A stretch of DNA of 64,000 nt. It comes from an uncultured Flaviramulus sp. Its GTDB lineage: Bacteria > Bacteroidota > Bacteroidia > Flavobacteriales > Flavobacteriaceae. A program made the translations under genes and the position numbers. The stretch lies in the NCBI GenBank assembly GCA_947501105.1, contig CANMUP010000004.1, forward strand, positions 434,001 through 498,000, read 5' to 3'. The notes below the pieces were generated by a model, which was not told the origin of the DNA, did not search any database, and saw only the letters and a program-made list of their open reading frames with translations. This document shows, one piece after another, positions 8,088 through 17,041 of this stretch; within the stretch, counting starts at the first letter, position 1; each line of letters opens with the position of its first letter.

Positions 8088-9812
8088 TTAGTTTATTAAT
8101 TTTTTAGCTTGTCCAGACCAATCATCACGTTCTGCTCTTCCAGGGAAAGAACCAGTAATACTGTCTAACAAATCATATTCTTTTTTGGTCATCTTACTAA
8201 CTTGAAGAAACGTATAAATACCAATGCTATTTAACACTTCTTCCATTTTAGGACCGATACCATTTACTTTCTTTAAATCATCAGCAGTTTGTGTAGCGGC
8301 ATCAAAAGATCCAATACTTCCAAGTAAACTACTTACTTTTTCAGAATTATCTTCATTTGAAGCTTTAGCTGGTTTAGAAACCGTTCCGCCAGAAGTTCTA
8401 GCATCAACACCTGTTCCAACTAAACTATCTCCTCTTTCTCTAATTTTCTTATAACGTTCTCCAGATGATTTCAAAATTGTTTTAACCTCAGCTTGCGCAA
8501 TTACTGGGAATGTTCTTGAGTATAATAAGAATAACACAAAGAAGAATCCAATGGTTCCTATAAATATTCCTATATCTACAAATGTTGGAGAGAACATTGT
8601 CCATGATGATGGCAAGTAATCTCTATGTAACGAGGTTACAATAATTACAAATCGCTCGAACCACATTCCTATATTTACCACAATCGAGATAAAGAATGAG
8701 AACATAATACTTGTTCTAAGTTTCTTGAACCACATAAACTGTGGAGAGAACACGTTACAAGTCATCATCGCCCAATACGCCCACCAGTAAGGTCCGGTTG
8801 CTCTATTTAAGAATGCATATTGTTCATATTCTACACCAGAATACCATGCTATAAATAACTCAGTTATATATGCTACACCAACGATTGAACCAGTAATCAT
8901 GATTACAATGTTCATTAATTCGATGTGTTGTACTGTAATATAATCTTCAAGGTTACACACTTTTCTCATAATAATAAGAAGTGTATTTACCATGGCAAAT
9001 CCTGAGAATACAGCTCCAGCAACAAAGTATGGAGGGAATATAGTGGTATGCCATCCTGGGATTACCGACGTTGCGAAGTCAAACGATACAATAGTATGTA
9101 CAGAAAGTACTAAAGGTGTTGCTAAACCAGCAAGTACCAAAGATACTTCTTCAAAACGTTGCCAATCTTTTGCTCTACCAGACCATCCGAAACTTAATAA
9201 TGAATATATTTTCTTTTGAAATGGTTTTACAGCTCTATCTCTAATCATGGCAAAATCTGGTAATAAACCTGTCCACCAGAATACTAATGATACCGATAAA
9301 TATGTTGAAATTGCAAATACATCCCAAAGTAATGGTGAGTTAAAGTTTACCCATAGTGATCCGAATTGATTTGGAATTGGTAACACCCAATATCCTAACC
9401 ATGGACGACCCATGTGAATGATTGGAAATAAACCTGCTTGAACAACAGAGAAAATAGTCATTGCTTCTGCAGAACGGTTAATTGCCATTCTCCATTTTTG
9501 ACGGAATAATAATAGTACTGCAGAAATAAGTGTTCCTGCGTGACCAATACCTACCCACCAAACAAAATTAGTAATATCCCAAGCCCAACCAACGGTTTTA
9601 TTTAAACCCCAAGTTCCAATACCTGTAGATATTGTATAAATGATACATCCAATACCCCAAAGAAAAGCGGCTAGTGCAATAGAAAAAACTATCCACCATT
9701 GTTTATTTGCTTTTCCTTCAACAGGTGCAGCCACATCCACAGTAACATCGTGGTATGATTTTTCGCCTGTAACTAAAGGTCTTCTAATAGGTGCTTCGTA
9801 ATGAGACGCCAT
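8088..9812 (-). CDS. actC: Alternative complex III subunit ActC (NrfD/PsrC-like) with C-terminal HhH-like extension
   Basis: Main quinol-binding membrane subunit of ACIII. 574 residues: a short N-terminal arm, about ten membrane helices of the NrfD/PsrC type, then a soluble tail. Residues ~450-508 form a Ser/Gly/Thr-rich linker and residues 510-574 carry a helix-hairpin-helix-like module with motif VNGIGPKMEEVLNSIGI, similar to modules found in DNA-binding and ribosomal proteins. In a respiratory subunit this tail more likely serves protein contact than DNA binding. It follows actB by 28 bp. The NrfD assignment is firm; the role of the tail is unknown. Confidence 0.94.
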   Translation of the reverse strand: MASHYEAPIRRPLVTGEKSYHDVTVDVAAPVEGKANKQWWIVFSIALAAFLWGIGCIIYTISTGIGTWGLNKTVGWAWDITNFVWWVGIGHAGTLISAVLLLFRQKWRMAINRSAEAMTIFSVVQAGLFPIIHMGRPWLGYWVLPIPNQFGSLWVNFNSPLLWDVFAISTYLSVSLVFWWTGLLPDFAMIRDRAVKPFQKKIYSLLSFGWSGRAKDWQRFEEVSLVLAGLATPLVLSVHTIVSFDFATSVIPGWHTTIFPPYFVAGAVFSGFAMVNTLLIIMRKVCNLEDYITVQHIELMNIVIMITGSIVGVAYITELFIAWYSGVEYEQYAFLNRATGPYWWAYWAMMTCNVFSPQFMWFKKLRTSIMFSFFISIVVNIGMWFERFVIIVTSLHRDYLPSSWTMFSPTFVDIGIFIGTIGFFFVLFLLYSRTFPVIAQAEVKTILKSSGERYKKIRERGDSLVGTGVDARTSGGTVSKPAKASNEDNSEKVSSLLGSIGSFDAATQTADDLKKVNGIGPKMEEVLNSIGIYTFLQVSKMTKKEYDLLDSITGSFPGRAERDDWSGQAKKLIN

Positions 9813-9840
9813 AATTATATAATTGATTCTTTAATTAGAT

Positions 9841-12800
9841 TTATGCTTCTGTTGTATTTCTCACTTTTGTTTGATACTGCACATTAGGCTTTGTACCAAC
9901 ACTTTCTAATAAGTGATACATACGGTTATCTTCTTTAAGTTTTGCAACTTTACTACTCTTATCATTGATGTCTCCAAAGCTCATCGCTCCATTACTACAA
10001 GCAGCAGAACAAGCGGTTTGGAATTCTCCATCTTTAATTTCACGTCCGTCACGCTTAGCATCAAGAATTGTTTTCTGTGTCATTTGAATACACATAGAAC
10101 ATTTTTCCATCACACCACGAGAACGCACAACAACATCAGGGTTTAATACCATACGTCCTAAATCATCATTCATATAATAATCGAACTCATCGTTTCCATT
10201 ATATAAGAACCAGTTAAAACGACGTACTTTATAAGGACAGTTGTTTGCACAATATCTAGTACCCACACAACGGTTATATGCCATATGGTTTTGACCTTGA
10301 CGACCATGTGATGTTGCTGCCACAGGACAAACTGTTTCACAAGGCGCATGGTTACAATGTTGACACATTACGGGTTGGAATGCTACTTGAGGGTTTGCCG
10401 AAGCGTTTTCCATTTCGCTAAACTCACTTAACGAGCTTCCTAAACCAGATATATTATCTTTTTTATCGTTATCACCTTCAAAAGATTCTTCAGATGAATA
10501 ATATCTATCAATACGTAACCAGTGCATATCACGGCTACGACGTACTTCTTCTTTACCAACTACAGGTACATTATTTTCTGCATGACATGCTATTACACAA
10601 GCTCCACAACCTGTACAAGCATTTAAGTCTACCGATAAGTTAAAGTGATGCCCAATTGAACGATCAAACTCATCCCATAAATCAACGTCTGGAGAAGTTA
10701 CTGGAGTTTCAACGTGGTTAAGAGATACCACAGGAATTGCATTCCAATGTTTCTTGTCTTTTGTGTTGAAAATCTCTAAAGTGGTTTCTTTAACAATATC
10801 ACCACGACCCATTAAGGTATTATGCAATTGTACCGAAGCAAATTCATGCTCACCACCAGCAGACTCAATAGTAACAGATTGTACATTATTGAAACCTTGA
10901 TATAATGCATAGGCATTAACACCTGTTTGCATTTCTTCTTTTAAACCTAAAGTTTTTCCGTAACCAAATGCTAACCCAACTGTACCTTTTGCTTGTCCTG
11001 GTTGAATCATTACCGGTACTTTTATTGTTGTACCGTTTGCTGTTACATTGGCATAGTTACTATTTAATGCACCAGTAGCAACATGGGTATTAACTAAACC
11101 TAATGCATCAGCATCTACTTTAGAAACAGTTAAGTAATTATCCCAAGATGTTCTTGTAAGTGGATCTGGAAATTCTTGTAACCATGGGTTATTGGCTTGC
11201 TGCCCATCACCCATACCTATTTTGGTATATAATGTTAATTCAAATTCTGAATCAGATGTAACAGATGCCGCTAAAGCTCTCGCTGCATTTCCTGAAGGTG
11301 TTTCTACCTCTTCAGATTCAACAATTTCAGTCGTATCTTCAGTTTCAGTTGCAATGGCACCAACAAAAGTACCGTCATGCAATGCTTTATTGAAAGAACT
11401 TCCTCCTAAAATAGTAGTTCCCCATGCCTCTTTAATATAATCATGATAAGATGCATCGTTTCCTGTCCACTTTAATAAAGCGTCTTGAAATTGTTTTGTA
11501 TTGAATAAAGGGCGGATTGTTGGTTGCGTTAACGCGTAATGCCCTTTTTTAATTTCAACATCTCCCCAAGATTCTAAATAGTGAGGTGCTGCTGCTATAT
11601 AATTTGTAAGTGATGATGTTTCATCCACCTTTAAAGAAAAGGCTACAGATAAATCTACTTTTTTCAATCCTTCAGCAAAATCTGAAGCATTAGAAAGTGT
11701 ATACATTGGATTTACACCACTCATGATGATAGCTCCAACTGTTCCAGCTTTCATATCGGCAACTAATTTAGCTACTGCTTTATCGCTACCTTGTCTAGTT
11801 TTATTTGGCGTTGCTTTATCGAATGCTTTACTATTTAAGTATTCGTTAATTTCTAAAGCAACTGTTTGAGCATTTACATCTTGAATTCCTGTAACTACTA
11901 TACCATTACTACCCGCTTTTTTAAGTTGAGAAGCTGCTTTACTAATAGCATCTTCTATATGAGCAGGTAAATCTTGTGCTGAAACTGATCCTCCAACAAC
12001 TTGACTATATAATTTAGCTAAAGCTGTTTTTTGCTGACTTGGTGTTAAAGGCACACGTTTATCTGCATTAGCTCCAGTTAAAGACATATTAGATTCAAAT
12101 TGAATATGACGCGACATTTTACCATGATCTGGCACTCTATTTTTAGAGTAACCCGAATCAAATCCACCACCTTGCCAATCTCCTAAGAAATCTGCACCAA
12201 CAGAAACAATAGTCATGGCTTTAGAGAAATCGTAATTTGCTAAAGCGCGTTCATTATATTTAGCTTGGTAAGCATCAAGTGCAGCAGATTCTGAAACAGC
12301 ATCGTATACTACATGACGAACATTACCATATTTTTCTTTAAACTCAGAAATCAACTTACTAGTAGATGGACTTGCAAAAGTTTGTGTTAATAACACAATG
12401 TCTTTATTGGCAGCCACAGCGCTAGTTAAAGCTTGACTTGTTTCTGAATTGAAAGTATCCCAAGAAATAGCTTCACCAGCTTTACTTGGACCTTGAACTC
12501 TTAAACTATCATACAATCCTAAAACTGATGCATTTACTCTAGCATTTGCATTACCATTAGTAATTGCTAAAGCATTATTTTCAATTTTAATTGGACGACC
12601 TTCACGAGTTTTAACTAAAACACTAGCAAAATCAAAACCATCAGCAATTGTTGTTGCATAATAATTAGCAACACCAGGAATAATTTCTGTAGGTTGCACT
12701 ACGTAAGGAATAGCCTTTTTAACAGGGCCTTCACAAGCTGCAAGAGATGCAGCTGCAGTACTAAAACCAACATATTTTAAGAAATCGCGACGTGTTGTTG

Positions 12801-12945
12801 ATGTTTCCTCTAATGTTTCTTTATCACCTAAAAATTCATCCGTAGGAATCTCATTAACAAACTCGTTTTGTTTTAGCGCCTCAACAATAGAGCTATTTTC
12901 GTTTAGCTCTTCAACACTTTTCCAGTATTTCTTGTTTGATGACAT
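9841..12945 (-). CDS. actB: Alternative complex III subunit ActB (molybdopterin-oxidoreductase-like plus Fe-S)
   Basis: Large periplasmic subunit of ACIII. 1034 residues. The first ~70 residues end in a Tat-like signal (TTRRDFLKYVGF, Arg52-Arg53) with lipobox LAAC (Cys71), so export as a lipoprotein is likely. A molybdopterin-oxidoreductase-like fold follows, which in ActB proteins holds no Mo cofactor. The last ~280 residues are ferredoxin-like, with Cys groups CTGCGACVIAC, CQHCNHAPCETVCP, CANNCP and CSMC...CSAAC, consistent with three 4Fe-4S clusters and one 3Fe-4S cluster. It relays electrons between quinol and the haem subunits. Second gene of the operon, 29 bp after actA. Confidence 0.96.
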   Translation of the reverse strand: MSSNKKYWKSVEELNENSSIVEALKQNEFVNEIPTDEFLGDKETLEETSTTRRDFLKYVGFSTAAASLAACEGPVKKAIPYVVQPTEIIPGVANYYATTIADGFDFASVLVKTREGRPIKIENNALAITNGNANARVNASVLGLYDSLRVQGPSKAGEAISWDTFNSETSQALTSAVAANKDIVLLTQTFASPSTSKLISEFKEKYGNVRHVVYDAVSESAALDAYQAKYNERALANYDFSKAMTIVSVGADFLGDWQGGGFDSGYSKNRVPDHGKMSRHIQFESNMSLTGANADKRVPLTPSQQKTALAKLYSQVVGGSVSAQDLPAHIEDAISKAASQLKKAGSNGIVVTGIQDVNAQTVALEINEYLNSKAFDKATPNKTRQGSDKAVAKLVADMKAGTVGAIIMSGVNPMYTLSNASDFAEGLKKVDLSVAFSLKVDETSSLTNYIAAAPHYLESWGDVEIKKGHYALTQPTIRPLFNTKQFQDALLKWTGNDASYHDYIKEAWGTTILGGSSFNKALHDGTFVGAIATETEDTTEIVESEEVETPSGNAARALAASVTSDSEFELTLYTKIGMGDGQQANNPWLQEFPDPLTRTSWDNYLTVSKVDADALGLVNTHVATGALNSNYANVTANGTTIKVPVMIQPGQAKGTVGLAFGYGKTLGLKEEMQTGVNAYALYQGFNNVQSVTIESAGGEHEFASVQLHNTLMGRGDIVKETTLEIFNTKDKKHWNAIPVVSLNHVETPVTSPDVDLWDEFDRSIGHHFNLSVDLNACTGCGACVIACHAENNVPVVGKEEVRRSRDMHWLRIDRYYSSEESFEGDNDKKDNISGLGSSLSEFSEMENASANPQVAFQPVMCQHCNHAPCETVCPVAATSHGRQGQNHMAYNRCVGTRYCANNCPYKVRRFNWFLYNGNDEFDYYMNDDLGRMVLNPDVVVRSRGVMEKCSMCIQMTQKTILDAKRDGREIKDGEFQTACSAACSNGAMSFGDINDKSSKVAKLKEDNRMYHLLESVGTKPNVQYQTKVRNTTEA

Positions 12946-12974
12946 ATTATATAATTGAATTACTTCTTAATAAA

Positions 12975-14315
12975 TTAATAATGACACTTACCACATTCTA
13001 ACCCGCCCATTTGAGCAACAGTCAATTTATCTACACCATACTTTTTAGAAAGTTCTTCGTGAATTTTAGTATAGTAAGCATTATCCTTTACATTAACATT
13101 TGTTGTTCTGTGACACTCTATACACCAGCCCATTGTTAATGGTGCATGTTGGTACATAATCTCCATTTCCTCAACAGGACCGTGACATGTTTGACATTCT
13201 AATCCAGCAACACTTACGTGTTGTGAGTGATTATAATAAACGAAGTCTGGTAAGTTGTGAATACGAGTCCATTTTACCGGCGTTCCTTCATTTACATATT
13301 TCTGATCTTCATCACTCCACCCTGCAGCATCGTATAATTTTTTGATTTCACCATCATAAAATTCTTTCGAGTATTCTGGAGTAGTTTCTCCATTATATTC
13401 ATAAATAGACTTGTGGCAATTCATACACACATTTAATGATGGTATACCTGATGTTTTACTAACTCTAGCAGAAGAGTGACAGTATTTACAATCAATCTTA
13501 TTGTCTCCTGCGTGGATTTTATGCGAAAAATGAATTTCTTGTATTGGTTGATATCCTTGATCTATACCAATTTGCATAAAGTAACCAAACACAAAATACG
13601 CACTTGCTAATAAAAAGAAAATAGCAGTAACCAACATTAAGAATTGATTCTTAACAAAGGCTTTCCATAATGGTGTTCTTTTTGAATCATCTTCTACTTC
13701 AATACCTTGAGCAGAAGCAAAACGACGTAACGTTTTGTTTACTAAAAATAAACCAGCAGCCAACAATATAAATAAAATAGCTAAAGCGCCTAAAATAATC
13801 TCGTTTGAAACACCTCCTGATGTACCAGCCGCATCACCAGTTGGAACAGCATCTGTATCTGGAACTGGAGGAGCTTTCTTTTCTTCAGCTGTATAAGCAA
13901 GAATATTATCTATATCTTCATTTGACAATTGCGGAAAAGCTGTCATTGCTGCACCACTATACTCGTTGTATATTTTATTAGCGTAAGCATCACCAGATTT
14001 AATCATGCCTGCACTATTCTTTATCCAAGCATAAATCCATTCTCTATCTAAACCTTCATCATCAGCTAAACGTTGTTCAACATTACGTAAAGATGGCCCA
14101 GTCATTTTCTTATCTAAAGTATGACAAGCGGCACAATTGGCATTAAATAACGATTTTCCTTTTGCTGGATCTCCTTCTTGAGCAGAAAGAGACGTTGTAA
14201 ATGTTAGTAAAATAACGAACCCGAAATGAAGAATATTTGAGGTTAGTTTACGGTAAATTACCTGTATCATATTGTTGGTTAAATTAACTTCTAAACTTTG
14301 GTATGATTTTTTCAT
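12975..14315 (-). CDS. actA: Alternative complex III subunit ActA, multihaem cytochrome c with fused N-terminal cytochrome domain
   Basis: Membrane-anchored haem subunit of ACIII. 446 residues from the first ATG. An internal ATG at 14270 gives a cleaner signal peptide (cut near LSAQ) and is a real alternative start. After the signal there is a class I cytochrome c domain (CAACH at 61-65, candidate axial Met near MTAFPQLS), a membrane segment, a second membrane segment near 220-245, then five more haem motifs: CKYCH, CMNCH, CQTCH, CIECH and CGKCH at the extreme C-terminus. That makes six CXXCH in all, one more than the pentahaem core. First gene of the operon; a TACTTTTG element lies upstream at 14353-14360. 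Confidence 0.94.
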   Translation of the reverse strand: MKKSYQSLEVNLTNNMIQVIYRKLTSNILHFGFVILLTFTTSLSAQEGDPAKGKSLFNANCAACHTLDKKMTGPSLRNVEQRLADDEGLDREWIYAWIKNSAGMIKSGDAYANKIYNEYSGAAMTAFPQLSNEDIDNILAYTAEEKKAPPVPDTDAVPTGDAAGTSGGVSNEIILGALAILFILLAAGLFLVNKTLRRFASAQGIEVEDDSKRTPLWKAFVKNQFLMLVTAIFFLLASAYFVFGYFMQIGIDQGYQPIQEIHFSHKIHAGDNKIDCKYCHSSARVSKTSGIPSLNVCMNCHKSIYEYNGETTPEYSKEFYDGEIKKLYDAAGWSDEDQKYVNEGTPVKWTRIHNLPDFVYYNHSQHVSVAGLECQTCHGPVEEMEIMYQHAPLTMGWCIECHRTTNVNVKDNAYYTKIHEELSKKYGVDKLTVAQMGGLECGKCHY

Positions 14316-14352
14316 TTAATAATAGAAAAAAATACAGTTATAAAATCTCACG

Positions 14353-14360
14353 CAAAAGTA
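14353..14360 (-). promoter_or_regulatory. actA: Candidate promoter -7 box for the act-cox operon
   Basis: On the minus strand this reads TACTTTTG, matching TAnnTTTG, 38 bp upstream of the actA ATG at 14315. No TTG is found 19-21 bp further upstream, so the assignment rests on the -7 box and its position alone. Confidence 0.45.
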
Positions 14361-14458
14361 ATATTAAAAGTCGATTTTAGAAATGTTACAGAAGTGTTAA
14401 TTGATAATTTAGAGGGATTCTAAATAATAAAAAGGGCTGTAATTAAGTTTATAACGTA

Positions 14459-14466
14459 TACATTTG
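14459..14466 (+). promoter_or_regulatory. Candidate promoter -7 box for the SPOR gene
   Basis: TACATTTG matches TAnnTTTG, but it lies only 17 bp from the ATG at 14484 and has no clear TTG at -33. If real, it would give a very short leader. Confidence 0.3.
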
Positions 14467-14483
14467 TATAAATATATTTAAAA

Positions 14484-14885
14484 ATGAACACATTAAAAGT
14501 AAAAATTAGCTTGCTTATCGTCTTTTGTTTTGCATTAGTTTCAATAAATTGTTTTGCTCAACAAGGACATGTTACTATAAATCAAGATAAAAATATTTCT
14601 ACCCTGTTAAGCCTAAAAAAAGAGCTTAATAAAGACGAAAAAACATTAGATAGATACAAAATACAAATTTACAATGGCAATCGAGCTGGCGCTACTTCTG
14701 CTCAAAAAGAGTTTCATTCCATTTATGGTGATTGGCATTCTAAAATTGTTTTTGATACACCGAATTTTAAAATTTGGGCTGGTAATTTTAGAACACGCTT
14801 AGAAGCCGATAGAGCTTTAAAAAGAATTAAAAGAAATTTTCCTAGCGCGTTTATTTTCAAACCAAAGACGAAGAAGAACAGTTAA
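14484..14885 (+). CDS. Small exported SPOR-domain protein
   Basis: 133 residues: a signal peptide (about 1-25, cut after CFAQ), a short linker, then one SPOR domain from about residue 55 to 128. The domain shows the usual pattern of YKIQIYNG, a middle helix, FKIWAGNFRTRLEADRALKRIK and a final strand. SPOR domains bind denuded glycan strands of peptidoglycan, often at division sites. There is no catalytic domain, so it probably targets or scaffolds in the periplasm. It is transcribed divergently from actA and stands alone, 145 bp before the next gene on its strand. Partner unknown. Confidence 0.85.
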   Translation: MNTLKVKISLLIVFCFALVSINCFAQQGHVTINQDKNISTLLSLKKELNKDEKTLDRYKIQIYNGNRAGATSAQKEFHSIYGDWHSKIVFDTPNFKIWAGNFRTRLEADRALKRIKRNFPSAFIFKPKTKKNS

Positions 14886-15030
14886 ATACTTATAAATTAC
14901 TTCATCTTAAAAATATTTGATTTAATATATCAAGAATAACCCCTTACAATCATAATTTACCATCTCTTGAAACACGAATATGTTATTGGAATTCCATCCA
15001 ATAATGCTTACTTTTAGAGAAACTAAATTT

Positions 15031-16041
15031 ATGATTAAAATCGGTGTTATTGGAATAGGCAGAATGGGGAAAATCCACCTTAAAAACCTATCTAAAAACA
15101 TAGAAGGCGCAAAAGTGATTGCTGCGGTTAATCCTGGTGATGAAGGACAAAATTTTGCATTACATAATGGTGTAAAAAATGTTTCAAGCGATATAGATTC
15201 CATCATTAACAACCCCGAAATTGATGCTGTTGTAATAAGCTCTCCAAACAATACACATTCTGAATATGCAATAAGAGCTGCTAAAGCAGGAAAAGCTATC
15301 TTTTGTGAGAAACCAATTGATATGTCTCTAGAAAAGGCTAATGAAACTATCTCTTTAATTTCCAAACTAAATGTTCCTATAATGATTGGGTTCAATCAAA
15401 GGTTTGATAAAAACTTTTCAAAAGTTAAAGATGAAATTTCTAATGGTAAAATAGGGCTTATGCGAAATCTCCATATTATTAGTAGAGATCCACAACCTCC
15501 TCCAATTTCTTACATTAAAAAATCTGGAGGTTTATTTAAAGATATGACTATTCATGATTTTGATATGGCAAGATTTATAATGGGTAGTGAGGTTGTTGAA
15601 GTTTTTGCTTATGGAAATTGCTTAATTGATTCGGCTATTGGTAAAGCAGGAGATATTGATAGTGCTACCGTTTTGTTAAAGTTTAAAAATAATGCCCTAG
15701 CTACTATTGAAAATAGCCGTGAAGCAAAATACGGTTATGATCAACGCCTAGAAGTATTTGGGTCTAAGGGCGTTATAAAAGTTGAAAACCCATTAAGAAG
15801 CAGTGTAATAACATCCACCAAAACTGGAACAGAATCTGACCGTCATTTAAACTTTTTTATGGACAGATATAAATCATCATACTTAGAAGAGATGCAATGT
15901 TTTATTAATGCACTTATTAATAATAAGCCAATGCCTGTTTCTGGTGAAGATGGGATTAAGGCTATGATAATTGCTGAAGCTGCTAATAGATCGCTAATGC
16001 AAAATCGACCTATAAAAGTTGATAGTATAAAACTCAATTAA
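15031..16041 (+). CDS. Gfo/Idh/MocA-family oxidoreductase, inositol 2-dehydrogenase-like
   Basis: NAD(P)-dependent dehydrogenase of sugars or inositols. The frame opens at 14980, but the ATG at 15031 starts directly at the Rossmann strand (IKIGVIGIGRMGKIH), as usual in the family, and is preferred; this gives 336 residues. The nucleotide motif GIGRMG, the CEKPID motif with the catalytic-type Lys near residue 94, and a C-terminal domain with HDFDMARF are all visible. It lacks a Tat signal, so it is cytoplasmic. It is 6 bp before the lactonase gene, so oxidation of a sugar to a lactone followed by hydrolysis is an attractive joint role, although the lactonase is exported. Exact substrate cannot be told. 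Confidence 0.85.
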   Translation: MIKIGVIGIGRMGKIHLKNLSKNIEGAKVIAAVNPGDEGQNFALHNGVKNVSSDIDSIINNPEIDAVVISSPNNTHSEYAIRAAKAGKAIFCEKPIDMSLEKANETISLISKLNVPIMIGFNQRFDKNFSKVKDEISNGKIGLMRNLHIISRDPQPPPISYIKKSGGLFKDMTIHDFDMARFIMGSEVVEVFAYGNCLIDSAIGKAGDIDSATVLLKFKNNALATIENSREAKYGYDQRLEVFGSKGVIKVENPLRSSVITSTKTGTESDRHLNFFMDRYKSSYLEEMQCFINALINNKPMPVSGEDGIKAMIIAEAANRSLMQNRPIKVDSIKLN

Positions 16042-16047
16042 AAAATT

Positions 16048-17034
16048 ATGAACTTAATAAATAAGATTCCAAAAGCACTTCTAATATTGATACTTTTATC
16101 CTCTTGCGGAAAACAGGAAAAAACTAAACATAAAGTATTTCAAACGGTTGGTGAAATTGAACGGTTTGATAAACAATTGGATGAGATAATCTCTCCTAAT
16201 GCAGTTATTGAAATACTTTCAACAGGTCATAAATGGTCTGAAGGGCCAATATGGATTAAAGAAGATCAAAAATTAGTATATACCGATGTTGGTCATCAAA
16301 AAATATATCAATGGACAGAGAAAGATAGTGTTACCCTATACTTAGACATGAAAGACCCAAATCCAAACAGGCCAGGTCCTAGTGCGCTTTTAGTTGATAA
16401 AAACAAAAAATTAGTTATTCTACAGTATGGTCATGGACAAGCTGTAAAAATGAATAGTGCTTTGGATAAACCTACAAATGATTTTAGTGTTTTTGTTGAC
16501 AGTTATAACGGTATTCAGTTTAATAACACAAATGATGCAGCGTTTCATTCAAATGGAAATATGATTATGTCTGATCCTCCACCAACAGAAAAAGAGCGTC
16601 TAAAAGCTGCTGTATATAGCATTACTCCTGAAGGAGACGTGCAAATTGTAACAGATACCCTTTCTAGCCCTAATGGAATTGCTTTTTCTCCAGATGAAAA
16701 AACAGTATATATTGCAAATGCAGATTGGAAGCATGCTATCTGGATTGCAGCAGATGTTGATGAAAATGGAAACATTTCGAATGGAAGACATTTTTTTGAT
16801 GCTACCGGAAATGCTCCTAAAGAAAAAGGACATCCAGATGGTTTAAAAGTTAATAAAAATGGAATTATATTTGCCACTGGTCCAGGTGGTGTTTATATTC
16901 TAAACCCTGAAGGAAAACATTTAGGCACCATTTTAAATAATGAATTTAATACCAACTGCGTTTTAGATGATAAAGAAGAAACTTTATATATAACTTCTGG
17001 ACCTAAATTGATGCGAGTAAAGTTAAAACCTTAG
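16048..17034 (+). CDS. SMP-30/gluconolactonase-family lipoprotein
   Basis: 328 residues. A lipoprotein signal ends in lipobox LSSC (Cys near 20), followed by a six-bladed propeller of the SMP-30/Gnl/LRE type. Typical elements are GHKWSEGPIW near the first metal-binding Glu, the SDPPPTE region, SSPNGIAFSPDEKTVYIAN and GHPDGLKVNKNGIIFATGPGG, which supply the family's metal ligands (Glu, Asn, Asp). The expected reaction is Ca- or Zn-dependent opening of a sugar lactone in the periplasm or at the outer membrane. Probably co-transcribed with the upstream oxidoreductase; it ends 7 bp from the convergent LRR gene. Confidence 0.87.
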   Translation: MNLINKIPKALLILILLSSCGKQEKTKHKVFQTVGEIERFDKQLDEIISPNAVIEILSTGHKWSEGPIWIKEDQKLVYTDVGHQKIYQWTEKDSVTLYLDMKDPNPNRPGPSALLVDKNKKLVILQYGHGQAVKMNSALDKPTNDFSVFVDSYNGIQFNNTNDAAFHSNGNMIMSDPPPTEKERLKAAVYSITPEGDVQIVTDTLSSPNGIAFSPDEKTVYIANADWKHAIWIAADVDENGNISNGRHFFDATGNAPKEKGHPDGLKVNKNGIIFATGPGGVYILNPEGKHLGTILNNEFNTNCVLDDKEETLYITSGPKLMRVKLKP

Positions 17035-17041
17035 AAAAGTA

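Noticed and set aside
8088-8283. A separate nuclease gene suggested by the HhH-like motif
   Set aside because: The motif is in frame with ActC with no stop or start between; it is a tail of ActC and has no nuclease catalytic residues.
14922-15395. A 157-codon minus-strand frame over the Gfo/Idh/MocA gene
   Set aside because: It overlaps a well-supported dehydrogenase on the other strand, and its product has no recognisable family features.
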